Below, one piece after another: positions 10,511-24,700 of a stretch of 64,000 nt of DNA; the first letter of the stretch is position 1; every line of letters starts with the position of its first letter. The notes beneath the pieces are model-generated. The model was not told where the DNA came from and did not search any database. It saw nothing but the letters and a program-made list of their open reading frames with translations. The translations under genes and the position numbers were made by a program. The stretch lies in the NCBI RefSeq assembly GCF_900090045.1, contig NC_041787.1, positions 1,136,001 through 1,200,000 of the forward strand. The letters are read 5' to 3'. This DNA is from Plasmodium malariae. Its lineage: Eukaryota; Apicomplexa; Aconoidasida; Haemosporida; Plasmodiidae.

Positions 10511-13500
10511 TCACTTTTTGGCATAAAACTGTTTTATATAATTTATTAAGGAGGATTCATTTTCAAAATTCTTTTTGATATTTAATCTTAATATATGAGT
10601 ACTGTATATAATGTTCATGTGGCCCTCACTAATAACATTTGATGTTATATTCTCCACCGTGTCTTCATAGTCTTCTATATTTATGGATGTGCTTGAGTTC
10701 ATCCTTTGGTTTATCTGCACATGGATGTTTATGTTGTTGTACCTCAAGAGGCCTTGCTCAAATTTGAACGTTTCAATGACCGGCGTTATTTTGCATTCGC
10801 ACTGTTGGAAGCGAGATGGGGACAATGAAAAATGTAAAATGTAAAATGTAAAATGTAAAATGAAAAATGAAAAATGAAAAATGTAAAATGAAAAATGAAA
10901 AATGTAAAATGAAAAATGTAAAATGAAAAATGAAAAATGAAAAATGAAAAAACAAATAAATTAACAAGTGAGAGAATGAATGAAATAATGAATGAGAGAA
11001 CATAAAAAAAATTAACAGACTAATGAGACATAAAAATGGGGGAAAATGAAAAAAAAACAAAAACAAAGCAAAACTAAACAAAACATAGCAAAACTAAACA
11101 AAACATAGCAAAACTAAACAAAACATAGCAAAACAAAATGCGCAAGTGTCAATGATTCATTATTTTGCGCATTTCACGTACCCGAATGTTCTTCTGAATC
11201 AAGTTGTTGTACAAGGAAAAAGCGTATACCAGCAACTTGTGGGCCTTGGTCGTAATAACAACACTCGGCGAGTGAAAGTCGATGGGCATGTCGGAATAAT
11301 TGTTCCTTCTTACCTCCTGAAAGGAAGGGAAAAATATGTATACTCATATGTGTACGTACATGCGGGGTATGTACATACATATACTTACAGTTATATAGGT
11401 GAACATCTATGTACACTTGGGTGAATGCACAAATTGCATGAACAAGTCTGGTACATTGAAACACAAAAAAAAAAAAAAAAAAAAAAAAAGCTAGCTGCAC
11501 ACACACAAATATTCCATCGTTTGATGCTTGGCATTTTGCATATGTAAAAATTTAAAGTGCGCACTTGAAACATAATCTTCGAAATGGAGTCTACAAAAAT
11601 CTCAAAGACAAAGTTATAAATGGTTTTGGATGAAATTTGTTCTGGGTTGGAAAAGACATCAGTTGATACACCGCCAAAGGATAATAAATTTTGTTCATCT
11701 GCTTGAGAATAGATATTAAAGACCAGAGAGAATGCAAATATTTGTTGATATTTGTTCATAAAAAAATCCCAAACAAATAAATGTTTAGCGTTATTAAAAT
11801 AATTAAAAAGGTTATTTAAATAAATGATAGTTGATATTATATACTTTATAAATTTTTTATTTTTATGATTTATCATATAGTATATTTTGCAAATATTTCT
11901 CAGTCTGTCGTTTATATTATCTTTATCTTCGAATATTGCTGAGTAGAGAATTTCTAAAATGTTCTCTTCACAATTAACATCCATAAAATAAAGCAATTTT
12001 TTTAAACTCTTAAAATTCATATTTTTATCTTGAAATTGGTTATATATATAATACGTTTTTTCATCATTTTCTAGTGCAAATATGTCTTTGATTACATATA
12101 TAAGAAGATCTGTAAGGGACCATTTAATAATTAACTTTTTCAAATAACCTTCAAATTTGTTAAATATATCCAATATATTGTATAAGGTAATTAGCTGATA
12201 TATACAAAGAGAAATATTTACTTCTGTATATTCATTATCATTGTTGACATTATTACTATATTTATTATTACATCCATGAATGGTGAAGTATATTTTCTTT
12301 TTATCATCAACTGTCATTACATTATTATATATAATACTATTTTCTCTCTGTATAATTTTCTCTTTATCATTCTTCAAAAAATAATTTTGAAAAAAGGAAA
12401 AAGAGCTTGTTACATTTTTATTATACATATAATGTGGAATTAAATTCACATATGCTTCTGTAAGGCAAAATGGCATATACAATAGTTTATTATTTTTATC
12501 AATAAAAGTAATTCTCTGGTTAAATCTATTTAATATATTACAACGTTTCTCTTCCCCTACTGCGTTTTTCGTTTCTAATAATAAATCCTTATTATTTAAT
12601 ACATCCTCATTTGACTGTTTTGCTTTTTTTATATTTTTCAAGCTCCTTTTGCTATCTGTAGACAAATTATTGTTAATTGCATTCTCTCGCAAATGTACGT
12701 TATCGATGATGCCTCTTCCTTCTCTGAGCTCCTCCTTATGACCACCATTTTTCTTTTTTGATAAACCTCTTCCACATTCATCCGTGCCGCTTGTATCTCC
12801 ACTGTCCTTTACTTGCCCATTTGAAGCTACTTCCTGAGGGATTCCCCTCTTGTGCTCGTACCTTCCCTTAAATTTTTTCAATTTAGAAGAGCCCCTCCTA
12901 AATAGGGAATCCAGAGAGTACCTAACACCTTGATCATTTTTTTTTTTTTTTAAAATTACATTTTTTGATAATATTTCATAATTATCATTAAAAATCATTT
13001 TCCTAATTTTTAATTTTTCATAATTTGAACAATCCATCTTATTATTTTCCTTCCCTGTTTTGTTTCTAAGTACATGCATTTTATTTATAAATTTGATGGG
13101 CAATTTTTGCAAAACATTATTGTCAGTTGTGTTATCATAATTTAATTTAGTTTTTTCTGTTAATAATTGAAAAACGAGAGGCTGGTTATAAGAAGAATAT
13201 TTCTTCGATAAAACCACATGGAAATATTCAAATATATAACTATTAATAACATCATATTCATATGTACATGTGTTCATATAAAGGTATGTATTACTGTTTC
13301 TGTCAAAAGGTAGAGCCTTCGATATATTATTACTATACAATAAAACATTCAAAATATTTGTGCATTCGATAGAAGAATTAATTTTTAATTTTTGTAAAAA
13401 ATTTTTAAATAAATCTCTCTGTATTACTATAGGTATTAACGGACACTTCAGCAAACACTCTGCTGTTATTTTGTGTACTCTCATGGTTTCATCGATACCA

Positions 13501-16500
13501 CTGATATTATTAGTATTGATGTTTTCATGTTTGACATTACTAGTTCTAACGGTCGTTCCCACTTTGTTTGCTATGCCACCGGCGAGTGTTCCACCGTTTG
13601 GGGGAAAACTCTTTATACCACTGGACAGGCCGCTAGTTTTTCCATTATTTTGGCCGCCCCTTGTACCACTCTTCATTCCATTATTTAGCATGGCCCTCCC
13701 ATTGCTGCAATTGTTAAGTTTACGCTTGTCAGTTCTACCAACATGTGTAGCATTACCATTATGCCTCCTTTTCACATTATGCACATTTCTAAAATCCATG
13801 TTTCCCGTACAATGATCATTTTTAATGTTATTGCTCGGAGGAAGGGAAAAGACGCCCTTATTATTATTTTCATTTACACCATAATCGTCATCACTTGCAA
13901 AGAAGTCCCTTTCCTTTACACTTCCTCTTCTATTATTATTGACTAAATTATTTTTAACCTGTGTAGCACTAGAATTTCTTAAATAAGAATTATTTGGTTT
14001 ATTTGTATTTTGCTGTTTCACAAAATTAGATGCATTTTTTAAGTTATCTAAATATTCATTCGATGTGTCCCATTCTGCTGTACGATCAGACCTCCTTTTA
14101 GCACATTTTGAATCTAATTTATCTTTTAGAAATAATTTAATATCTTCAGTATTCTCTAAGAATATTTCAGAATCCTCTTTTTTATATTTTCGCATCATAT
14201 TAAATCTATCGTTACATTTTACAATTTCTTTTCTATAATTATAAACAATCATATTCCTTTTCTTACTAATACTTTTTTTGTTCTTACCATTTTGTTCTTC
14301 CAACTGTTCTGGGTCCATACCCTCAATTTCGAGACTAACATTTGACATATTTGGTACGCCTGATTTATTTGCTACGCTTGGTATATTTGGTATGTTTGAA
14401 TATTTTAACGTTTCTATGCTCTCACCAGTTTGATAATTAATGGTGTTAATAAAAATATACTTTAAAACTTTTAATGCGTTATTATCTACATATATGGTAA
14501 AATTATCCAAAAAGGATTTTGTGTCAATCATATTTTTTATATGCTGTAATTTCTCTTTATTTGTTTTGAATGGTTCGTGCAATAATTCGTATAGCACTAG
14601 TCCTAGGGAGAACATATCCAGCTCCTCATAATCATATTTTTTCTTATTCAAACTACTATAAAAATATTGATTATAAGAATACATGTAAAATTCTTCGTAT
14701 TCTTTTGGTTTGTCACTTGTACTACTATTATGATTCCTATCATCATCCATTAATTTTTTTTTTGCATAAGTTTTCCAGTAATTTTCAAAAAAACGCCAAT
14801 TCCTTTTTTTGACCTTTCCACCATGACCCGTGTTATCTTTTTCCCTCCTTCTGCTTCTCTCTCCCGCATGTTCAGAGGAACTCTCACACCCTTCCTTTGA
14901 CTGCCCCTCCTTACCTTTGTCCATTCCAAACTGCGCATCAACCTTGTCTTCCCTTTTGTCACTATCACTGGCAATTTCCAGACTATTATAAAGCTCTTTC
15001 ATCATACTGGAAAAGTAAGAGGACCCTCTATGGTTATACGAGTATTGATAAAAGTAAATGTAATCAATCATATCACACACACTATAATTTACAATTTTGA
15101 TATGTGCCCCATACTCATCATTATCTAAGTACATATTTTGCGTATTCAAATTTTTGACATATATATTTCGCCTATGTAAATAACTTACGGATTCTAAAAT
15201 TTGTCTAAACACATTCCATATAAGATACTTATTATTTTGAAAAAAATTTCTCTCAATTTCTTTTTCCAGTATTTGTCCTTTGCAATATTCGCATGGTACA
15301 TATAATACTTTATATTTCTTTTCTTTTTTCTTTAGCAAATTTTCAATATATTTCACTTTTTCCATATCCTCAGAGGAATAATTGCTATTTTCATAATTAT
15401 AATGTTTTGTGTTCCCTTTTTTTAAAAAAGGCAAAATTCCTTTTCTTTTGCTTAAAATTTTGTCGTATCTCTTGTCATATTCTTCTCTACTTTCATTTTC
15501 CTTAGCATGATATGTAGAAGATTCATTTTGCTTTCCCCCTGCTAATCTACGCACCTTCTGTTCGTTTGTAGTAGAATTCTTATCGTGTCTAAAATGGTCC
15601 CAGTTACCACTACCATGTAACGAATGAGCATCGTTTAAATTGTTTTCGTTTCCTTTTGGTGTGCGTGTGCTCCTGTGTGCACTTCCCTTTTTGTCTTTAC
15701 GCTTTTTCCCCCGCCGTTTACCTTTTCTCTTGCCTTCACCGTTACAGACGCTGCTAGATCCACTACCACTTCTACTACCACTTCTACTACCACTTCTACC
15801 ACCGCTTCTACCACCGCTTCTAACACTGCTAATCTGCTGCACTGGCTCCTCCATTTTCTTGGTAGAACCACTAAAAGAGGAAGATACAACTCGTGTCTGC
15901 TCTTCTACAAGATCGGACTTCTCTGAAGCCCTGCATAAAATTAGAATCTTCATTAACTCTATAATTTTGTGCATGTTTCCCTGTTCAATTATTTCCTCAT
16001 TTAGAAGAGCCTCTTCTTCTTTTTGTATCCATGATATATGATACCTAGCTAAATATTTGTGTTGAATTTTTGATAATCTGGCTAGCTCCCTAAGAATTCT
16101 TTTTAAATTCATTTTCTGAATTATCTTGTAATGATTAATGATCTTTTTTAAACGAGCAAAATCTAAGTCATTCAGAATTTGAAATAAACTTTTTTCATTT
16201 CTTGCAATGTTCAGAATACATTTTTTTTTAGCATAATATTGGTACTCATTACAAAAATAATTAATAGATGAGAAATCAATTATTTTGTATTTACTCTTAT
16301 CACTATAAGTATTATATAATATATCATTTATAAAATCTTGCAAAAGTTGTTCATTTTTTTTTTTGTTATTTTTTCCTTTTTTTTTTTTATCGTTTAAAAT
16401 GTTACAAAATAGGTTATACCCCCTACTACAAAATAAAATATGGTTCAAAAAAAAAGTTAAAAAATGAAAAAGATTTAAAGTTACATATGTATAAATAACA

Positions 16501-17975
16501 TATAAATTAGTATCTACAATATGTTTTCCTATAAGCATATTTTTGTAATAACTAATAGGTACTTTTTTAATTATATGAAAATTTTTAATATTATTGTATG
16601 AATGTTTTTTTATTATTAAACTTTGTTCAGGGTAAATTTTGGGAAGTTCATTCAAATTTAATTCCTCTTGTTCCTTTTTTTTCTTCTCATTATCACCGTT
16701 AACTATTACTCTCTTTTCACGTTTTATTCTTTTTCTACCATTCAAGTTATCACTTCCAATATAACTGTTTAAAGAGCAAAAACCTGAGATACTACTAAAA
16801 TTGTGCATGTTCAAAATATAGTTCTCTTCTGTACGAGAATTAATAATACGTATAACACTACAATTGCTACTATTCTTGTTGATGTTTATGTTACCATATG
16901 TTGTATCTGCAGTATAGCATGTACCGTGCACATTGTGCAAATCGTCTATATGGTCTATATCATCCTCATAGTCTGTGTTACCCTCGTTACCCGTACCGTT
17001 TCCATCTTCCACACCGTCTAACCTTTGAGTATTCCCCTCTTGTACGTAATGAACACCAAACAATGCATCTTTATTATTAGCACATTCACGCGTATTATCA
17101 TTGCTTGAGTGTTCACCCTCCTTAGAATTTAAACTATCATCTAGTCTATGATTCATTTCTTCCCATAGGCTCTTAAAACCATCACTTAACCTTATATTTA
17201 AATATTCATTTAAAAAAATACATACATCAAATAAAGTAATTCGTCCATAATTTTTTGCGCATATCATTTTTATATTTGAACTGATATAATTTGTTTGTTG
17301 CTCACTTAGTGCATTATTTGTATATATGGTTATATTTGGATACGAATAAGGGTATTTATTATCACAACAAAACAGCACTTTATATTTTGGAAAAGATGTG
17401 TCATAATTAAAAAAGATACAAAACTTTAAGCAATTATTTAAATTTATTTCATCATTCATATCAATAAGTACACTCGAACACAACTCCTTGTTCTTTTTTA
17501 TAAATTCCTCCTTTCTCATCAATTCCTTCGGTAGATCGCCTTCTTTCACGTGTCTGTAAGGGGGAAGAGGCAGAAGAACATGAAGAAATATCCAGGGATA
17601 CAAAGTGTACAATGAAAAGAACAAGCACGGTGTGAAAAATATGCACAGTAGGGAAAAATATGCATGGTTAGGAAAAAAAACCCTCTGTTGTTCTCCTTTT
17701 CCTTACCCAGCATTTTCTACATATATCGGGAAGTAAATATGATTAAGCGCTAAAATTTCTTCTACTTGATCCTTGTACAACTGCTTGTCTTCTTCCTCGC
17801 ATCTCTTCGATTTCCCCTTCTTTTTGTTCTCTGCAAAAATGCACACATGGGGCGTAAATACATACATACATATATAAATACAAAATTATACAATATACGT
17901 GTGCACCCTCTCCAACTCACATTACACTATCACATTATTGATAGAGGAAAAGAGAAACATGTCCATTTAATGTAC

Positions 17976-18006
<31 letters not shown>

Positions 18007-18139
18007 TGCACATAATTCGTAATTTTTTGTTTGTTTTTTTTTCTTCGATTTTTATAACACCATTATACTTAATATTTCTTGATTTTTTTTTTTTCCTCTT
18101 CCTATTATTTTCCCTTTCTGCAATACTCTCCTGCGGCAT
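10511..18139 (-). CDS. GCN2-like protein: RWD, degenerate kinase, HisRS-like region
   Basis: Relative of the eIF2-alpha kinase GCN2, which senses uncharged tRNA. Five minus-strand exons, 18061-18139, 17707-17830, 11565-17553, 11182-11316 and 10511-10801, join in phase to give 2205 residues. The RWD domain (about 40-165) has YKDQVEEILALNHIYFP. The kinase N-lobe (about 500-560) has ARLKKI, with the ATP-site Lys position kept, and ILRELARLSKIQHKYLARYH. The glycine loop is lost. In the C-lobe HRDLKPEN reads VKNLNTQN (about 866-873) and DFG reads NYS (about 890). DMFSLGLVLYELLHEPF (about 1055) and ITAECLLKCPLIP (about 1435) mark subdomains IX and XI, with some 370 low-complexity residues between. 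A HisRS-like part follows, with LLYMPFCLTEAY near 1755. Exons 4-5 resemble an anticodon-binding-like C-terminal domain. Loss of both catalytic Asp residues implies a pseudokinase. The first exon and its GTGTTA donor are the least certain part. Confidence 0.83.
10828..10950. repeat. 7-bp intronic repeat (AAAATGT/AAAATGA)
   Basis: Tandem 7-bp units AAAATGT and AAAATGA on the plus strand. They lie within the last intron of the GCN2-like gene (10802-11181), just upstream of its acceptor. On the transcribed strand they form a long pyrimidine-rich tract (ATTTTTC, ATTTTAC units) that could serve as the acceptor tract. Confidence 0.85.
11055..11136. repeat. 21-bp repeat ACTAAACAAAACATAGCAAA
   Basis: About four copies of a 21-bp unit (AAACTAAACAAAACATAGCA and one more base) in the same intron of the GCN2-like gene as the 7-bp array. 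No coding potential. Confidence 0.8.
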
Positions 18140-18490
18140 GTTAAAATCTTAAAAAAATTTGGAAATAATTTTTAAAAAAAAAAAAAAAAAAAAACGAAAA
18201 AGAAGGAAAAGCAAACTTCAAAACAGACTTCTTTAGAGCGATTTTTATTGAAATATTTTTGAAGAGCCTTTTTTTAAAAGGAATCTTTTTTAACATGATT
18301 CACTCATTCGTTTGCCTTTTCATCTTGCTCATTTTAAACTATGTTGAGCTTCATCTTATGCACATATATATATATATTAACATGAACGCATATGACTATG
18401 CGTATTATGCGCGTAGATTGGGATGCTCACACATTTAGAACTATATAAACAGAATATGTATGGATAAATTTATAACGTATACACTTCTTG

Positions 18491-18522
<32 letters not shown>

Positions 18523-19759
18523 TTTTTTTTTTTTTTTTTTCTTTTACTTTTTTTTTTAATTTTCCTTTTTTCTTTAAATGTGGTTTCTCTTAAATTATAA
18601 CAACACCTACTTAATTTTACCCTTCATATATATAATCGCCGAAGCGGAAAAAAAAAAGAGAGTAAATGTATATACTACACAAAATGTAAATAATTATACC
18701 TAAATCTTCCATTATGTTCCACTAGATAATTATAATTTTTTCTTCAAATTAAAACAAAAATTTATGTTGCACTAGGTGAATTACTCCTAGAAGGAAATAA
18801 AAAGGAAAAACAAAAAAAATTAATATTAATATTAATATTAATATTGTTAGTATTAGTGTCAGTGTCAGTATTAACATTTAAGCAAAAAATAACGGCCCAT
18901 TTCTTAAAAAGTGTAAAATTTTCTAAATTCATTTTTGTTTTTATAGTCAAATAATGCCTTTTTTTTTTCTTTTTTTTTTCTTTTTTTTTTTTGGGGTTCG
19001 TGTTTTTCTTTCGATATAACTTATTACGTATTTATATATATATTACAGATATACGTATTATGTATACATATACTGTTCGACGAGTTAGCGCACATTTGTA
19101 AATTATGAAGGCCTGTAATTTTATGCAGCTTCTATTTCTAATTTTTTGCGGCACAAATTTAATAGCCTCTTTTTATTTATTTTATTCCCATTGAATTACC
19201 TTAACGTGATACTTAAATAGGCTGAAAAATGGCCAAGTTTTGTATACGCACATAAGCGTATATGCATGTACAAAGATTTACATATATATTTACGCGTATA
19301 TGTATATGTATATGTATATATTGTTCTTATACGTATACATATACACATATACGATATGTGGGTTCCAGTTTAATTGTCCTTTTGCCACTGTACTGATTAT
19401 TTGTTTTTTATTTTTACGAATATGTGAATTCATAAAATAGGTAAATGGAAAAAAGGAAATTAATTTGATCAAGTGTAAATATTGCAAATGATGCTCCTAT
19501 ATATATATATATATATATGTAAATAATTCTTTTTTGTATTTTTTGGAAGTATTAGACAACATTTTACATCATAAGGGGAATTCAAAAATGCACATAAATA
19601 CCATTTATTGTATATTTTTAGCTGAAGCTTTATTTATATTTTATATAAATCCTTCGTTATGTGCCCACTTATGCATTGCTCACATTTTTAATTAGCAGTC
19701 GAAGAAATATATTCGACTTCATATTTCTTTTTTATAGTTTTAAAGTTATCTTAGATTAA

Positions 19760-19792
<33 letters not shown>

Positions 19793-21616
19793 AACTAGGA
19801 ATATGTAGTAAAAAATAGGGACTTTTTTTCCTTCCAAATTAAAATAAGACAAGTCTGTTTGTTTTTTCCATATATTTGTAATTTCCTATCCTTTATTTCT
19901 TTATTTCATTCTTTCTTTTTTTTTTTTTTAATTTCTAATTATTACTGAGCTAAAAAAGAGTGCCCTCCATTTTTAATTTAATGCAAACGTATTATATGGT
20001 GCCATATATAATATTCCCTTAAAGTATAAAATAAACATTAATAGTTTTGTTTACACTTAAGTAATAAAAGGAAAAACTAAACATGACTTACTTTATTTTA
20101 TTTTTTTAGTGTTCTTTATGAAATTATTACGTAGCGGTTAATGTACATAAGTAAATATCTTTTGTCTTTGAAGTACCTTTTAGAATTATTCAAGTATAAA
20201 TTTATGATAATAATGAAGAGGTCTTGTAAAAATGATAAAACAAATTTACAGAAACATTTATAAGGAGGTTTAAAGAAGGGAACATAAAAAAAAAAAAAAA
20301 AAGAAAACATTTATGTAATTACAATAAATTTGCGCTATCTTTTAAAAGATCCCGTTATAATGTTAAATTAAAGAAAGGCGTAAGAAAAGTTAAAATAAAG
20401 AAAAATATACAACCTATAAATTCCATAAAATCAAAAGTTTCCTCTTAAAGTGAACACATGTACTTAAGTTATTATGTTTATCACCATAATTAAAAAACGT
20501 GCTGCATGCTCATACTATACGTTCAAAGAACATATATACGTGCTTATGCATGTACGTACGTCATATATATATATTTATATGTATATATATTTCTGTGTAT
20601 ATATATTTCTGTGTATATATATTTCTGTGTATATATGTATGCGTATATAAATATTTATATATACACGAATGACCTTTATATTAAATGAAATAACTGAAAA
20701 TTAAAATTTCTCTGTGTTCATTGTTTTCAACATTTTTTCTTAATTTTGACCAAACCGCAAATTAATGTCCTCTGTACAATTTGCCATGGTATTTTGTTAG
20801 TGCTGATTTTTTCTTGTGACTCATTTTTAATTTTTTTTTGGGCTTCTTTTTTTATTTTATTAAACTCATTTTGTTAATTTTTGGCACATACGTGAATGTA
20901 TGCATATATATATATATGTATATGTATATATGTATATACATACGTATAAGGATATAAAAAATTAAGATATATAGTAAAATATTTTAAATGAAATAGTCAG
21001 AGTAGCGTTTTTTCTTAAATTCGCTACGAAGATTTATAACTGTGTACATTATTTGACCGTAATATACACATTTTAAAATATTTGTAACTTCCTACTATAG
21101 CAACCTAATAACTAACATTATATCTATATATATTGTATTCATGTATGTATGTTTGCATTTATGTATGTATGTATGCATATATGTACGTGCATGCGTATAT
21201 ATAACACTATACGTGAAGGTATATTATTATTTTCCCTTTTTCTTCTGGCTTTTTTTTTTTTTTTTTTTTTTCTTTGTCCATTAGAAAATTAATTTTAATT
21301 TTTACTTATTCTTTAATTTGTGCTATTTTAAAAATATTGTAAATGCAATCTATAGTATATTCTCTTTTATTTTTCCTTTTTTTTTCAAAAAAAAGGTTAC
21401 AATATCAAAATAAAAAAAAAAATGTGTTAATTGTACATAAAAGTCTATAAAATGATAAATATATAAATATATATATATTATATACATATATCCATACATA
21501 TGTACGTATAGTATATTTTTATATGTGTATTATAAATATACTGTTTCTTAGGGGAAAAAAAGAAAAAAAAAAGGCAAAACATTTATAAATAATAGATCTT
21601 ATGAAGATATAGTATT

Positions 21617-21666
<50 letters not shown>

Positions 21667-21786
21667 TACATATATTATGAACAATTCCAAATCTTGAAGT
21701 CATTTTATTTTAACATATTTTTTTTAACAAAATCTTTCCTTTTTTTTATTTTTGAAACACCAAATTAAGTAGATATAAATAAAAAA
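18140..21786. other. Large divergent intergenic region
   Basis: 3.6 kb between the 5' ends of the GCN2-like (-) and WD/TPR (+) genes, so it holds both promoters and 5' UTRs. It is rich in homopolymers (runs near 18515, 19760 and 21255), (TA)n tracts (18490-18520, 21620-21665) and TGTGTATATATATTTC repeats at about 20592-20640. A (TTAATA)n run lies at 18820-18845. ATGTACGTGCATGCGT near 21180-21196 resembles the clustered TGCATGC/GTGCA elements known from ApiAP2-bound promoters, but no function is shown. I find no convincing gene. Confidence 0.5.
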
Positions 21787-24700
21787 ATGAATTACAATCC
21801 TTATCAAGATGATAATATATACAATAGTGTGAGAAAACTAAAATACGATAAGCAACATTTTAATTATATAAATAAAAATATCCAGTCAAATGAAAAATTT
21901 ATTAGTAGACTTCAAAACACCCTGACCTTGTCAGGTAAAAACTCCAAAAAACAGCCAAAAAAAAAAAAAAAAAAAAATGTATATATATATGTATATATAT
22001 ATACGTACATACATACATAAGTACGTACGTAGGGCTACACATATTTCATGTGTTTTACATGTGCTATGAAGATTTATATATTAAGGATGTTTTACGTACA
22101 TATATATACACACATATGCACACATATATATGTATCTACCGTGTGTGTATTTTAGTGCGCGTTTATGCAAAGGTGTAACTGGTTTATCATTTAACAGGTC
22201 ACGAAGGATGTGTTAATAGACTTAAATGGAATGACGATAATTATTTATTAGCATCAGCTAGTGATGATAAAAGAGTTCTGATATGGAATGTGAATTCATA
22301 TAAATATAAGAACAAGCCAAAACATACCATAGACACTGGTCACTTTTATAACATTTTTGGTTTAAGTTATATTGATAATGATTTTATTGTAACTGGTTCT
22401 ATGGATAGGCAAGTTCGTGTTCATAATATATATAATTCTTCTTATAAGTAAAAAAAAATAAAAATTAAAAAATAAAAATTAAAAAGTTAAAATAAAAAAA
22501 TAAAAAAAAATAAAAAAAAATAAAAAAAAAATAAAAAAAAAATTATATTAAAATAAATTAACATGTATTAAGATAAAATAAGCTTTAAAATTATAACGTA
22601 TAAAAATATATGTAAATGCACATTCTTCATATACCTATTTTTCCACTATTTCAGAGATGTTCATAAATGCCATTCCGACCGCGTAAAGCATATAGCTACA
22701 ATACCAAAACATAACAAATTTGTGTATTGGTCATGTTCAGAAGATGGTATTACACAAAATACTCTTTCTTTATCTAATATGTGTACATGCAAATATATAT
22801 ATGGGCTTACATATGTATATATACTTATGTGTGCTCCAATATTTATTTTATTGTACTCTAATCTTTTTTTTTTTAGGCACCGTGAGGCAATTTGATACTA
22901 GAGAGAAACATAGATGTACCCCCCCTGATTGTAAAAATGTATAATACATATATATATGTATGCATAAGCATATGCCCCCCACATCAGAATTACATGAAAA
23001 ACGAATTATATATTACATACAAGTGAATATAAATTTGGGCATATGTGCATATGTATGTATATATTGTAACCCCTTCCCTGTGGATACACATAATTGCATT
23101 ATATTCATTTTATTTTTTCAGGTTGTAATAAATTACAATAATGTCCCTAGTGAGAATAAGATTCATCGATATACTCCGAACAATACAAATAAAAAAATGA
23201 ACAAATTTAATTACTTTTTGAAAAATAGATATCATGTTATTAGAGCAATGAATGAATACAAATATATGAACCTAGATTTTCAGAGAGAGGTAATACGCAT
23301 TTTTATATGATTATTCTTATGTTCTACATAATTTGTCTTCGTTCGTTCGTTTATTTCGCCATCATAATATAACATACTTCAGTGCGTTGTAATGTAATAT
23401 ATTGCAGTGTAATATATTTTAATATAATATATTTTAATATAATATATATTAATATAATATATATTAATATAATTTATCGTAATATAATATATATTAATAT
23501 AATATATCGTAATATAATATATCGTTATATAATATATAGTAATATAATATACTGTAATATAATATATTGCAATGTAATATCGTGTAATTTAGTATAATTT
23601 TTTTTTTTTTTTTCCCGAAGTTGAAAGCAATCGCGGTAAATCCCCTGTATAACAATTACATCGGGGTTTGTTCAAATGACATGCTGATAAGAGTATACGA
23701 CAGAAGAATGTTAAAGTTATGTAAAAAAAATAAAAAAATGAATATAAAGAATAGTATTCCATCTGATACATATTACCCCAAGCATTTATGGAACTATTAT
23801 GATGAGGAAGATGAAAAAAAACTAAATCAAATATCTCTGTTTTGTACACATTTAGCTTGGTCTAATGATGGAAAATATTTGGGTGTAACATATAATAATG
23901 AGCATGTGTATTTATTTAATTTTTTAAATAAGGAAGAAGAAAGATGTCTAAGTTACAATATTGTAGACAATAAATGCACTTTTGATTATACAAAAAAGTA
24001 TGATATTTTATTTCCTCCGTATTATGAGGAAAAATGTTGCAGCAATAATAATAATAGTAATATTAGAAGCAATAATAGCATTAATAATAGAAGTAGTAAT
24101 AATATTAATATTAGCAGTAATCTCAGTAACCATAATAATGGTAATTATAGTAATGGTAATTATAGTAATGGTTATAATGGTAATGGTAATAGTGATAATG
24201 GTAACAATGATAATAGAAATAATAATAATAGAAATAATAATAATAGAAATAATAATAATAGAAATAATAATAATAGAAATAATAATAATAATAATAATTC
24301 CAAAAATGGTAATGGTAAAACCCCTTTGGAAGAACACCATAGTTATTTACAAGAACTATCATCAATAAAAAACATAGAAAAGTTAGCTGGAGAAGCCTAC
24401 GAAAAAAAGCAATATTTTGAAGCAGAATATTTATACAATGAATGTTTAAATTTAGTAGAAAACAAAGATATAAAAAAAGTTATTTACTGCAATTTGGCCA
24501 TTACATTAATACAAAGAAAAGCGAAAAATGATGCATACTTAGCTGAACAATATGCGTTAGAAGCTTTAAAGTTGGACCCATCTTATTATAAAGCTATATA
24601 TAGAAGAATTCAAGCGAATATTATTAATAAAAAATTAATAAATGCATATAGAATTACCTTATCGGCATGCAAACAGTATAAAGGTGTTATTGAATTCTTT

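Noticed and set aside
13360..13815. 151-codon plus-strand Leu/Pro-rich frame
   Set aside because: Antisense to the low-complexity insert of the GCN2-like gene.
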